Made by a program: the position numbers and the translations under genes. Under the pieces are notes generated by a model. That model did not search any database and had not been told where the DNA came from. It worked only from the letters and a program-made list of their open reading frames with translations. Shown here one piece after another: positions 1 through 8,214 of a DNA stretch of 64,000 nucleotides. The stretch comes from Lachnospiraceae bacterium (GTDB taxonomy: Bacteria > Bacillota > Clostridia > Lachnospirales > Lachnospiraceae): contig AP025576.1 in the NCBI GenBank assembly GCA_022845955.1, forward strand, positions 6,882,001 through 6,946,000, written 5' to 3'. Numbering within the stretch: the first letter of the stretch is position 1; the number at the start of each line of letters is the position of its first letter.

Positions 1-735
1 TATAGGCCGGACAACTTTTAACCTAACAGAAGGAACGGGGTTGAATGATGAGGCCATCTTTTGTCCTATTCCCTTATGGGAAATATACCTCAGCCCGTTT
101 TCAATTTCCCTAATAGATTTTGCGCCAAGGCTTTTTATTTGACTTAGTCTCATTGGGGTCGACAAGAGCAACTTTTTAAGGGTCTGATAGCCATTTTTTC
201 TAAGGTCATTCAAGGACCGCAACGATAGCGAAACAGAGTATACGGTGTAAAGATCTGTCTCTACCATAATATCGGCATAGTCATCAGCATTTAGGCCAAA
301 AATATCGGCATATGTAGGTTCAGATTCCTCTGCAGTATTCTTAAGCTCAGAAGTATCATCAGCATCGTAAATTGCCTGATTGACCTCAGCATCATAAATC
401 CTAACTATAGTTTGCGCATCTAAACTCGATTTCTCACCTGTCTTCTCTACCCCCTCGATTACAAGTTCTTCGTTTGGGGTAAAAAAAGCCAATCTTTCCT
501 TAGTCTCAGTTTCTAACTTATCCAACATTATTCCAGCTTCAATAATGGATCGAAGCCTCTTAACCTCACTCTTATCACGACCGAATTGTGAACGATAAGC
601 AACATAGTCGACTGATGTAATTTCATAAGAAAATATCTTTCCAGTAATATTACAATAGGTTAGAAAGTCCTTATATTCAATTGGCACTATATCTACAATT
701 TTGAGATGTTGCTGTATTTCTGGTGAAGGTATCAT
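1..735 (-). CDS. Partial protein with RNA polymerase alpha-CTD-like domain
   Basis: An open frame runs from ATG at 735 to the window edge without a stop (245 codons), so the C-terminus is missing. The first ~150 residues are acidic, beginning MIPSPEIQQHLKIVDIVPIE. Around residues 180-225 is a segment reading SLSLRSLNDLRKNGYQTLKK, then KSLGAKSIREIENGL. Its order of RS-N-L and LG-KS--EI motifs is that of the helix-hairpin-helix C-terminal domain of the RNA polymerase alpha subunit. It is not rpoA: the N-terminal domains differ and no ribosomal genes are nearby. The alpha-CTD fold binds DNA or protein partners, so a nucleic-acid-associated role is inferred. No function is assigned beyond that. 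Confidence 0.72.
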   Translation of the reverse strand, partial: MIPSPEIQQHLKIVDIVPIEYKDFLTYCNITGKIFSYEITSVDYVAYRSQFGRDKSEVKRLRSIIEAGIMLDKLETETKERLAFFTPNEELVIEGVEKTGEKSSLDAQTIVRIYDAEVNQAIYDADDTSELKNTAEESEPTYADIFGLNADDYADIMVETDLYTVYSVSLSLRSLNDLRKNGYQTLKKLLLSTPMRLSQIKSLGAKSIREIENGLRYISHKGIGQKMASSFNPVPSVRLKVVRPI

Positions 736-1329
736 TTCCTTTTCCTTTTTGCTTGACTATTAGAGTTCGATAGAATTAAGGCTCTACCCCAGTTTTCTTA
801 GCTTATATAATAATGTACTATCCTTACTCATTTTTTCATGAGACGCATTTCACTCCCAAAAATCATAACAAGGAATATTCTCGTTTCATCAAATAATATT
901 CAACTCTTTTTCCCCTTTTCATCGGGTTTTAATAGGTCGCTTAACGTTTCAATCATTTCAGACATAAGGTCTACTATAGTTACCATATAAGGCAAGAATT
1001 GAACTTTAATAAGGATACACTTAATCCGAGCATAAGCGCCTACCTTTCTATTATACTCAAAATGCTTAAAAATACAACAAATTTCGAACCTCTTATGCTC
1101 AAAAATTTGAGCAGTAATGCACAGTGACGTTTCGAAACAAGCATTGTTTTTGTTTGGTAAACATCAAATAACAAAGTGTACAAAAAAGCAACCTGTATTC
1201 TGAATATTATTGTTGGCTGCTATCGACATATTTTTATATGGTACCTAAACGTATTGATTTTAATTGTGCGACAATCTCTATTCCTCGATTTTTCGCCAAA
1301 AACCACTATATCTTGTGGTCTAACCCCCT
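736..1329. other. AT-rich intergenic region, no gene seen
   Basis: About 590 bases between the alpha-CTD-like gene and the 3' end of rlmD. It contains a perfect palindrome at 1096-1113 (TGCTCAAAAATTTGAGCA). Frames open here on the plus strand are continuations of the antisense of rlmD. It presumably holds the promoter of the leftmost gene, but no convincing -35/-10 pair was picked out. Confidence 0.5.
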
Positions 1330-2718
1330 CTATTTCCCTTTCAAACCACAATTCCGCATCATTATTACCGACTCCACATGCCCAGTCCCCGGAAACATAT
1401 CACACCCCCTCCACTTCCCAATCTCATACCCCATCTCCCCCAAATACCTCAAATCCCGAGCCAATGTAGCCGAATCACAGCTCACATACACAATCCTCTC
1501 CGGCCGCATCCGCACCATCGTCTCCAAACACTTCTCATCGCACCCTTTCCGCGGCGGATCCACCACGATCACATCCGCATAAACCCCTTCTTCCTCATAC
1601 ATCTGAGGCAGCACCTCTTCCGCCTTCCCCACGTAAAATTCCGCATTCGTTATCCCATTCCTGACCGCATTCTCCTTCGCATCCGCAATAGCCTCCGGTA
1701 CAATCTCCACCCCATACACCTTTTTAGCCTTCTGTGCCAGAAATAACGAAATCGTCCCAATCCCGCAATACAGATCCCAAACCGTCTCTTCCCCTGTCAG
1801 CCCTGCGTATTCCAAAGCCTGTCCGTACAGCTTGCGTGTCTGTACCGGGTTCACCTGGTAAAAAGACAGCGGGGATATCCGGAAAACCACGTCCCCGATA
1901 GCATCCTCGATCTTCTCTTCTCCTTTAAGAACCCGGACCTTCTTCCCCATAATTACATTCGTCCGCTCCGTATTCACATTCACGGACACGCTTGTCATAC
2001 CCGGTATTTTCCACAATTCTTCCGCAAGCCATTGCTCTTCCGGCAGCTTTTTCCCATTTAGAATCAGGCAGACCATAATCTGTCCGCTGGCAAATCCCTT
2101 CCGGATCAATACATGTCTTACCAGTCCTTTCCCGGTTGTCTCCTCATACGCAGACACAGCATATTTCTTCATATACGCAAGGATAATCTCCAGAATTTCC
2201 TTATTTTCCTTCACCCCCAGCGCGCAGTCCGTATTGGGAATAATGGTATGGGTCCGTCCTGCGTAAAAACCGGTCACCACGTTTCCTTCCTTATCATACC
2301 CGAAGGGAAACTGGGCCTTATTCCGGTAATGCCAGGGATCCTCCATTCCAATAATCGGCTCCATACAGGCGTCGATTTTTTCCGGTTCAAAGCCGCCGAT
2401 CCGCACCAGGTTGTTCCTGATTTTATTCTGTTTGAATTCCAGCTGTTTTTCATAGGAAAGGGACTGCAGCTGGCAGCCGCCGCATTGGCGGTGGAAGGCA
2501 CAGGGGGGCTCGACGCGAAAAGGAGAAGGTACAAGTACCTTCTCCAGCTTTGCATAGGCATAGTTTTTCTTCGCTTTCATGACCTTTACCTGTACCGTAT
2601 CTCCAATGACCGCATCTTTAACAAAGAGAGTAAAGCCCGCAATTTTACCGATGCCTTCTCCTTCCGTTCCGGTATCGGTTATCTGCACTGTGAAAATGTC
2701 ATTTTTCTTGATATCCAT
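1330..2718 (-). CDS. rlmD: 23S rRNA (uracil-C5)-methyltransferase RlmD/TrmA family
   Basis: A 462-residue SAM-dependent RNA m5U methyltransferase that modifies a uridine of 23S rRNA in the cytoplasm. Residues 1-60 form a TRAM RNA-binding domain. Four cysteines, C73, C79, C82 (C-x5-C-x2-C) and C165, fit the [4Fe-4S] site of the family. The FYQVNP motif is at 286-291, the SAM loop DLYCGIGTISLF at 315-326, VDPPRKG at 386-392, and the catalytic cysteine C414 lies in YVSCDSATLARDL. Length and motifs are complete. It starts 6 bases after the yhaM stop, so the two are probably co-transcribed. Firmicutes often carry several paralogues (RlmCD type), so the exact target uridine is not certain. Confidence 0.93.
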   Translation of the reverse strand: MDIKKNDIFTVQITDTGTEGEGIGKIAGFTLFVKDAVIGDTVQVKVMKAKKNYAYAKLEKVLVPSPFRVEPPCAFHRQCGGCQLQSLSYEKQLEFKQNKIRNNLVRIGGFEPEKIDACMEPIIGMEDPWHYRNKAQFPFGYDKEGNVVTGFYAGRTHTIIPNTDCALGVKENKEILEIILAYMKKYAVSAYEETTGKGLVRHVLIRKGFASGQIMVCLILNGKKLPEEQWLAEELWKIPGMTSVSVNVNTERTNVIMGKKVRVLKGEEKIEDAIGDVVFRISPLSFYQVNPVQTRKLYGQALEYAGLTGEETVWDLYCGIGTISLFLAQKAKKVYGVEIVPEAIADAKENAVRNGITNAEFYVGKAEEVLPQMYEEEGVYADVIVVDPPRKGCDEKCLETMVRMRPERIVYVSCDSATLARDLRYLGEMGYEIGKWRGCDMFPGTGHVESVIMMRNCGLKGK

Positions 2719-2724
2719 ATGTGT

Positions 2725-3669
2725 TTACTCCATCCGTGTCATCCTGATATTGGATTCAAAGAGGCGGTTATAGCCCAGCCATCCGGCATCTTTGGCATTC
2801 TGAAGGGCCTCCATGAAGGTTTCCATCTTGGCATCCGTGTTATCGGCAAAATTCAGGGCCGCGGCTTCTATAATGGCGGGTTTTTTGGGGGATCCGTATT
2901 CGTATTCGCCATGGTGTGCCAGAATGCAGTGCTTGAGTTCCGCTTCCAGAACCGGCGGGAAGCCGGGAATGGTACGGGCTTTCTGTCCTATCATTTCGGT
3001 TCCCATAACGATATGGCCCAAAAGCTGTCCGTCATCGGTATAGTCATTTTCGGGGAAAAGGGAGATCTCCCTGGTCTTGCCGATATCGTGGCAGATGGCG
3101 GCTGTGATAAGGAGGTCTTTTTTCAGTACTGGGTAGGCTGTACAGTAGTATTCGCAGAGTCTGGTTACGCCTAATGTATGCTCCAGGAGGCCGCCCACAA
3201 AGCCGTGGTGTACGGTCTTGGCAGCGGAGGACATGCGGAAGGCTTTGATAAAGGCTTCGTCTTCCACAAAGAAGCTTTCCAGAAGCTTCTTTAAATACTG
3301 GTTTTCGATTCCTCCGATGAAGCCCAGGAGCTGTTTGTACATGTCGTCGATGTTTTTGGCGCTTACGGGGAGGTAGTCTGCAGGGTCGTATTCTCCCTCC
3401 TGGCAAAGGCGGATTCTTTTTACGCTGACCTGGAGGGCACCCTGGAAGCTGTTTACGTCGCCGTATACTTCGACGTAGTCCAGGGAATCGAATTCGGCAA
3501 TGCCGGCGCTGTTGGGATCCCATATTTTGGCGTCAATGGTTCCGGTTTTATCCTGGAGGATTACGTTGTCGTAGGGTTTGCCGTTTTTTGTGACAGCCGA
3601 CTGTTTATGTTTACAGAGGTAAATGTCAAATACTCTGTCGCCTTCTTTGTAGTCCTTAATGTATTTCAT
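2725..3669 (-). CDS. yhaM: 3'-5' exoribonuclease YhaM (OB fold + HD domain)
   Basis: A 314-residue protein of the YhaM family, which trims RNA 3' ends in Firmicutes. An N-terminal OB-type nucleic-acid-binding domain (about 10-90, with LQDKTGTIDAKIWD) is followed by an HD phosphohydrolase domain. Metal-binding candidates are H154/H155 in TVHHGFVGGLLEHTLGV, H164, and H194-D195 in AAICHDIGKTREI. Length is normal for the family. It lies between the HtrA-like gene (29-base gap) and rlmD (6-base gap) on the same strand, suggesting one transcript from the promoter at 5195-5223. Confidence 0.93.
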   Translation of the reverse strand: MKYIKDYKEGDRVFDIYLCKHKQSAVTKNGKPYDNVILQDKTGTIDAKIWDPNSAGIAEFDSLDYVEVYGDVNSFQGALQVSVKRIRLCQEGEYDPADYLPVSAKNIDDMYKQLLGFIGGIENQYLKKLLESFFVEDEAFIKAFRMSSAAKTVHHGFVGGLLEHTLGVTRLCEYYCTAYPVLKKDLLITAAICHDIGKTREISLFPENDYTDDGQLLGHIVMGTEMIGQKARTIPGFPPVLEAELKHCILAHHGEYEYGSPKKPAIIEAAALNFADNTDAKMETFMEALQNAKDAGWLGYNRLFESNIRMTRME

Positions 3670-3698
3670 GTTTTCTCCAATCCGCCCGCAGGCTCCTC

Positions 3699-5093
3699 TT
3701 AATGTAAGGTATCCAGGATGACATCCACTGCCATTTCCTGGTATTCGTCCTGTACCTGTCGCATCACGGTGATGGTAATCTGGGAGTCCGGCACAAGGCT
3801 CATCATTTCTTTGTTGTATTCCTGGAAGGAGGTGATTTCTTCGGTGCCCATTTTCACAATGACATCTCCGCTCTGTATACCCGCTACCATAGCGGGGGAA
3901 TCCATCACAATGCCGGTTACGTAGGCGCCGGCGGGTACTCCCTGGGATTCCTGGATTTCCTCCGGTACATCGGTGCCGTATATGCCCAGGGCAGCCATGG
4001 CCTGGCCATTGGACAATTTTTCTATATTGTTTTTTAAATCGCTGATGCCCAGTGCGGAAACAAGGTTCTTGGCGTCGCTGCTGTTGTTGCGCTGGCTAAT
4101 GATGCCGAGCACCTGTCCGTTCAGGTTTATAATCACGCCGCTGCCGCTGGTGCTTCCGTAGATATCGGTGGTGAGCAGGCGGTAATTACCGTCGGTCAGG
4201 TTCAGTACCGTATCCATGGAGGTAATCATTCCGTAGGCTACGGAATTAACGTTTCCCATGGGACGGCCGAGGGCAATGACCGGGGTGGCAAGAAGGCCGC
4301 TTCCGCTGTTGGAGCTGCCCAGCTTCGCTGCTTTGATGATTTCTTTGGTATCCTCTCCGATATCAGCGAGGTTTACGCTGATAACAGCCAGGCCTGTGGT
4401 GGGATCGGCCTGTTTCAGGGCGGCGGTCACCTGGGTGTTGTCACAGAAGGTGACGTGTACCTTTTCTGCCTGTTCCACCGTTTCTTTTTCCGTAAGGATC
4501 ATGAGTTCCTTTCCATTATCGGCTACGATCAGGCCTGCGGTCTGGCCTTTATTTTCAAACGTATTGTTAAACCAATCCACATCGGAAACGACGCCGGTTA
4601 CGGTCACCATGGATTTGGCGGCGTCCTGTACCAGCTTATACAGGTTGCTGTACAGCTTCTGGTAATCGGAAACGCTCATATCTATTTTCTGGACCACGGT
4701 GGAGGTGACGGGTGTGCTCTCCTTTTCCTCTTCGCTTTCCGTTTCCAGAACCATATCCTCGGGAAGCATTTCTTCGTTTGCAGCTTCCTCCTGGAGCTGT
4801 ACGGGGGCGGGATCCTCTTCCGGATACAGCCAGTTGCTGAAAACAGGCTCCAGCACCAGAAATGTAAAGCAAGCGATAAGACCGAAAATTACAGCCATAG
4901 ACGCGGTGATAATGGTTCGCTTGAGCAGCTTTCTTTTATTGACAGGGCGTTCCTTCACTTTTTCTTTGATGAAGTCAATATCCTTGCTCGGCGCCCCGGA
5001 AGCAGTCTCCGGCAGACGGATCTCTTCTCCCGGTTCCGGCGGGGAGGAGGTGCCGGCGGTTTTGTCTTTGCGATCCTGTTCGTTATCTGACAT
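3699..5093 (-). CDS. Membrane-anchored HtrA/DegP-like protein with PDZ domain, probably a pseudoprotease
   Basis: 464 residues: a charged cytoplasmic N-terminus (1-57), one membrane segment (about 59-82), an acidic linker, a trypsin-like domain (about 155-345) and a C-terminal PDZ domain (about 365-460, with SPAMVAGIQSGDVIVKMG). This is HtrA architecture, but the catalytic triad is not complete. Where HtrA has TNxHV the sequence reads MILTEKETV (no His). The tDlAv Asp position reads PTTGLAVISV (Gly). Only the serine loop survives, as YGSTSGSGV near residue 316. It is therefore probably non-proteolytic, acting as an extracytoplasmic scaffold or sensor. It heads the yhaM-rlmD group. Confidence 0.85.
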   Translation of the reverse strand: MSDNEQDRKDKTAGTSSPPEPGEEIRLPETASGAPSKDIDFIKEKVKERPVNKRKLLKRTIITASMAVIFGLIACFTFLVLEPVFSNWLYPEEDPAPVQLQEEAANEEMLPEDMVLETESEEEKESTPVTSTVVQKIDMSVSDYQKLYSNLYKLVQDAAKSMVTVTGVVSDVDWFNNTFENKGQTAGLIVADNGKELMILTEKETVEQAEKVHVTFCDNTQVTAALKQADPTTGLAVISVNLADIGEDTKEIIKAAKLGSSNSGSGLLATPVIALGRPMGNVNSVAYGMITSMDTVLNLTDGNYRLLTTDIYGSTSGSGVIINLNGQVLGIISQRNNSSDAKNLVSALGISDLKNNIEKLSNGQAMAALGIYGTDVPEEIQESQGVPAGAYVTGIVMDSPAMVAGIQSGDVIVKMGTEEITSFQEYNKEMMSLVPDSQITITVMRQVQDEYQEMAVDVILDTLH

Positions 5094-5194
5094 TCTTTTC
5101 CTATCCTCTTTTTTGTGTCTGAATCTTTTTCTCTGGGTAAGTTTATGTTCCTTTCTTTATGAAAAGAAGGGAAACTTTGCCGCTTACCTTTAAC

Positions 5195-5223
5195 AGTATA
5201 TCCGATTGAGGGTGGGTTGTAAA
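5195..5223 (-). promoter_or_regulatory. Probable sigma-A promoter of HtrA-like/yhaM/rlmD group
   Basis: Read on the minus strand: TTTACA (5223-5218), a 17-base spacer, then TATACT (5200-5195), about 100 bases before the HtrA-like start. Confidence 0.6.
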
Positions 5224-5292
5224 GGTTTGCAGAGGCCGCAGCCGGGCGGAATAATACGGTTTCGTACCAGGGCTTTTCCTGAAAAACCGGTT

Positions 5293-5859
5293 TTATACCC
5301 GCGGGCTGAAATAGTCTTCCGCCAGGATGGCGTGCATACAGCTGTCACAGATTCCCTGATTGTTCCGGTCGGCCTGGCGCAGGATGCCTTCCTGCCTCAT
5401 GCCGCATTTTTCCATGACTTTCCCGGAATTGGGGTTATTGGAATCATGCCTGGCCTCCACCCGGTTCACACCCACTTCTTCCATAAAAAAGCGGATCAGG
5501 GCCTGCAGGGCTTCGGAGGTTATTCCCCTGCGCCACCATCTGCGGCCGATGCAGTAACCGATGTGTACCATTTCTGTGGCTTCCTTCTGTTCTACCGCTC
5601 CGATGCTTCCAATGGGCTGATCCCCGTTCTCTTTCAGGACTATGGCCCAATGGTAGTAGTTGTTTTCGGTATACTGAGCGACCCAGCTTGCCAGGATTTC
5701 TCTGGTCACTTCCGGGCTTCCGTGAGCGGGCCAGGTCAGGAACCGGGTAACTTCGGAATCGGATGCCCAGTTTTCATACATTGCCTGGGCGTCTTCCACG
5801 CGGAAGGGGCGCAGGATAAGGCGATCGGTTTCTATGATTTTGGTACCGGTATGCTTCAT
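5293..5859 (-). CDS. GNAT N-acetyltransferase, RimJ/RimL type
   Basis: 188 residues starting MKHTGTKIIETDRLILRPFR, the typical opening of RimJ/RimL-like GNAT enzymes. These transfer an acetyl group from acetyl-CoA to an amino group of a protein or small molecule. The acetyl-CoA loop is recognisable as GYCIGRRWWRRGITSEALQA, followed by VNRVEARHDSNNPNSGKVME, the family's conserved beta-4 to alpha-4 segment. A GGAG ribosome site precedes the ATG. The substrate cannot be read from sequence. It is a single gene bordered upstream by repeat copy A. Confidence 0.9.
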   Translation of the reverse strand: MKHTGTKIIETDRLILRPFRVEDAQAMYENWASDSEVTRFLTWPAHGSPEVTREILASWVAQYTENNYYHWAIVLKENGDQPIGSIGAVEQKEATEMVHIGYCIGRRWWRRGITSEALQALIRFFMEEVGVNRVEARHDSNNPNSGKVMEKCGMRQEGILRQADRNNQGICDSCMHAILAEDYFSPRV

Positions 5860-5893
5860 CTGAAAATCTCCTTTTTCGTTAGTATGATGTTAA

Positions 5894-6031
5894 AACGTAA
5901 CTGTTCAGCAGGTCAGCGCATTTACTGCGCTGACCGTAAGAAAGTGATTCAGGAGTGCAAAAATCCATCGCCGAAGGCGATTTAGGATGGATTTTTGCAG
6001 AGTAACTGTGAGGGTACTGAACAGTTACGTT
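5894..6031. repeat. Dispersed intergenic repeat, copy A (full length)
   Basis: A 138-bp element bounded by perfect 15-bp inverted ends, AACGTAACTGTTCAG (5894-5908) and its complement (6017-6031). Inside are two further perfect hairpins: GGTCAGCGCA/TGCGCTGACC just after the left end, and AAAATCCATC/GATGGATTTT in the right half. Copies B, C, D, E, F and G in this window share the ends and parts of the interior. Confidence 0.85.
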
Positions 6032-6210
6032 AAAACAATAATTCATGGTATCAAAGTGTGTTTAAGAATTGCTTTCTGCAAGATGTGCATCACAGTTTGT
6101 GGAATTTTGTCCCCTATTCATGAGGCGCAGCGGGCTACGTTGATTGCATTTGGGATGAATTCCACGGTACATGGGACAAACCGATTGCGGGAATAAATTT
6201 TAAATACATT

Positions 6211-6375
6211 CTAGTACTCCATCCGGCCAGAAACGCAACTGACAGTACTGCTATTTTGCCACCTGCCGCGTTGTCGTCAGTCAACGATGCCACCGCATCG
6301 CCTCCTTCCCCCGTCTTGCAGACTGACAAAATATTCAGTACTGTCAGTTGCGTTTCTGGCCGGATGGAGTACTAG
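6211..6375. repeat. MITE-like element with 40-bp perfect inverted ends
   Basis: Bases 6211-6250 and 6336-6375 are perfect reverse complements over 40 bp. The outermost four bases are CTAG on both sides. CTAG is palindromic, so it may instead be a 4-bp target duplication around an element with 36-bp ends. The 85-bp interior has no coding frame. It lies exactly at the 3' end of the gene at 6372-6824, whose stop codon TAG lies inside the right CTAG. It shares no sequence with the TAACTGTTCAG family. Confidence 0.85.
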
Positions 6376-6824
6376 TCTTTTTGAATAGGAAAACCGGCGG
6401 AATCGTTATCCCGCACGGCCGCCTGTTCTGCCTTCTGCTTCTTTTTCTCTGCAATGGCAATTCTCGCCTTTTCCACGCTGTATACGTAGGCGGCATCCGG
6501 TTTTTCATATAAATACTTCGGAGCAAGGAAAGCGGCGTCATGGAGCATTTCCAGCACATCCTCCTGGATTTTCGTCGGCCGGGCAGGGGCTACCACTCTT
6601 GTCTGCCATACCGACATGCATCCGGTATATTCCACCATCCAGAAAAGAGGTTCCATGCTCTTTTCCATCTGCCCGTTAAGGGTTGCGGAATCCTCACCCG
6701 CTATCTCAATCAGCCTTCCTATATGGGACGGGAGGGGTTCATCCACTTCCCCGTCAGGATGGATGAGGCATTCGCAGTAGTCCTCATCCTCCCTGTGGGC
6801 ATTGATAAATTCCATTATTTTCAT
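6372..6824 (-). CDS. Hypothetical protein, ~150 residues
   Basis: Not recognised. The chosen start (6824) is the ATG of MKIMEFINAHREDEDYCECL, with GGGAAAGG just upstream. An in-frame start at 6986 would add 54 residues of low-complexity sequence that does not look coding. The protein is acidic in its first half (a run of D/E around HPDGEVDEPLPSHIG), has a hydrophobic middle (PLFWMVEYTGCMSVW), and ends in a lysine-rich helix (EKKKQKAEQAA). No signal peptide or membrane segment. The stop codon coincides with the edge of the MITE-like element, so the true C-terminus may have been altered by insertion. Confidence 0.5.
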   Translation of the reverse strand: MKIMEFINAHREDEDYCECLIHPDGEVDEPLPSHIGRLIEIAGEDSATLNGQMEKSMEPLFWMVEYTGCMSVWQTRVVAPARPTKIQEDVLEMLHDAAFLAPKYLYEKPDAAYVYSVEKARIAIAEKKKQKAEQAAVRDNDSAGFPIQKD

Positions 6825-7138
6825 AGGTGCTGCCTTTCCCTGCAGCCGGAAACGCGTCTGCACCTGAGCCTCTCGGGCGGGTTCCGTTCCTGCAGTCAGT
6901 CTTATCTTTTGTTTCATACATATGCACACGCCGGCATATCCTTGTCTGTCCACGCTCTGACTGCTGTTCTTCTCCTGCCGCCTCATCCTGCAAAGCTTGT
7001 ATGGTATCCCCTATGGTAGCAAAAAGACGGGGGTTTTTCAACATGAATTTCGGGGAAACGGCTTTTTAGGAGGCTTTATGGTTACCGGGCATGGGAAAAA
7101 CAGAAACGATTTATGTATTTGCAGGAATCCGATAAAAA

Positions 7139-7163
7139 CGGACGGCTCTGTTTCGGCCGTCCG
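7139..7163 (-). terminator. Rho-independent terminator of the NifX-like gene
   Basis: 8-bp stem CGGACGGC/GCCGTCCG followed on the minus strand by TTTTTATC. It lies downstream of the gene at 7328-7732, with repeat B in between. Confidence 0.65.
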
Positions 7164-7184
7164 CTGGGTTTCTTATCTGATTTA

Positions 7185-7312
7185 ATAACTGTTCAGTCCC
7201 TCCGCAATTCCTGCCAAAATCCATCCTAATTCGCTTTCAGCGAGGGCTTTGACACTTCTGAATCATTTTCTCACGTGCTGTGCAGAAATGTAGCGTACTA
7301 AGTAAAAGTTAC
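7185..7312 (-). repeat. Dispersed intergenic repeat, copy B (inverted orientation)
   Basis: On the minus strand this matches copy A along most of its length: GTGAGAAAATGATTCAGAAG corresponds to GTAAGAAAGTGATTCAGGAG in A, then TTAGGATGGATTTT is identical, and it ends in GGGACTGAACAGTTATT. The far end (7300-7312) is degenerate. No coding frame. Confidence 0.75.
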
Positions 7313-7327
7313 ATGTATACTGCGGTT

Positions 7328-7732
7328 TCAGTGGTTCCCTGCACATCCATGCTTGTTTTCTCCGCAGGAATGATTTCCGCAGTTATGGCCGTCACCATGG
7401 TGATGGCTGCACATGGTATCCGGATTGTAGGAAAGTGTTCCGGCCAGCAGATCCGCCACATTTTTATCCACATCTCCGGCTGCGCCCGGATAAAGGTCGA
7501 TTCCGATTTCTCCCAAAGCCGTCCTGGCACCTCCGCCGATTCCTCCACAAATCAGGGTATCCACCCCTTTCTCCTTCAGGAAACCTGCCAGCGCACCATG
7601 GCCGCTTCCCACAGCGCTGACTACCTGGGAATCCGTTACTTTTCCGTCTTCCACGGTATAGATTTTGAAATTTTCACAATGGCCGAAATGCTGGAATACT
7701 TGTCCGTTTTCATAGGTTACTGCAATTTTCAT
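7328..7732 (-). CDS. NifX/NifB-type dinitrogenase iron-molybdenum cofactor family protein
   Basis: 134 residues. The fold is that of the small NifB/NifX cofactor-binding domain: MKIAVTYENGQVFQHFGHCE at the N-terminus, then VDTLICGGIGGGARTALGEI. Stand-alone members in anaerobes bind iron-sulfur or Fe-Mo type clusters, but many occur in organisms without nitrogenase and their role is unsettled. The last ~30 residues are a His/Cys-rich tail (SHHHGDGHNCGNHSCGENKH), probably a metal-binding extension. Start is supported by GGAGGTG before the ATG and a promoter at 7766-7794. No nif genes are nearby. Confidence 0.88.
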   Translation of the reverse strand: MKIAVTYENGQVFQHFGHCENFKIYTVEDGKVTDSQVVSAVGSGHGALAGFLKEKGVDTLICGGIGGGARTALGEIGIDLYPGAAGDVDKNVADLLAGTLSYNPDTMCSHHHGDGHNCGNHSCGENKHGCAGNH

Positions 7733-7765
7733 AATGATTACACCTCCATTTGAATTCCTATCTGT

Positions 7766-7794
7766 AGTCTACACTTGTTTATGGCATATGTCAA
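7766..7794 (-). promoter_or_regulatory. Promoter of the NifX-like gene
   Basis: Minus strand TTGACA (7794-7789), 17-base spacer, TAGACT (7771-7766), about 35 bases before the ATG. Confidence 0.7.
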
Positions 7795-7799
7795 TAACT

Positions 7800-8214
7800 C
7801 TGGAAATCGAGGATTCTTAATTATCTGACAATTATATTTTTTATATAATATTTTTTAATAATATTATTATAATACAATAAATTATCATTTTATTTTTTAT
7901 ATTTATATAATATTCACATTATTCATTTGTCCTGCGCTCCCCTTTCCCCTTCCATTATATGCAGACATTTCAGCGGCATTCCTGAATTGGCATGCTTGTT
8001 TTCTGATATGATATTCTGCGTTGCTTCCTATATTTATACCGGTTATTCCGCCTGAAAGCTGTTTTTGATTACCTGTTTAGCCATAAAAAAACTGTACAAA
8101 CTGACCGCAGAAATCTGGCAGTTTGTACAATCATTTCTACAGGGCGGTACGCCCGATATAAATAACCGGGCAGGACTTGCATGGAGGAAATTATGGAAAT
8201 CGGCAATCCATTTC
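7800..8214. other. AT-rich spacer without a gene
   Basis: Bases 7815-7925 are almost pure A/T, with long TATAAT-like runs. No frame with a ribosome site is seen. The right part holds the terminator hairpin at 8093-8129 and a short GGGC-rich inverted repeat near 8140-8175. Confidence 0.5.
8093..8129 (-). terminator. Rho-independent terminator of the 323-residue gene
   Basis: Perfect 11-bp stem TGTACAAACTG/CAGTTTGTACA with a 15-base loop, followed on the minus strand by AGTTTTTTT. Confidence 0.6.

Noticed and set aside
1176..1746. Plus-strand open frames over the 3' half of rlmD
   Set aside because: They are proline-rich antisense readings of rlmD without ribosome sites.
5206..5985. 259-codon plus-strand frame over the GNAT gene
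   Set aside because: Antisense of a complete acetyltransferase with conserved motifs and a ribosome site.
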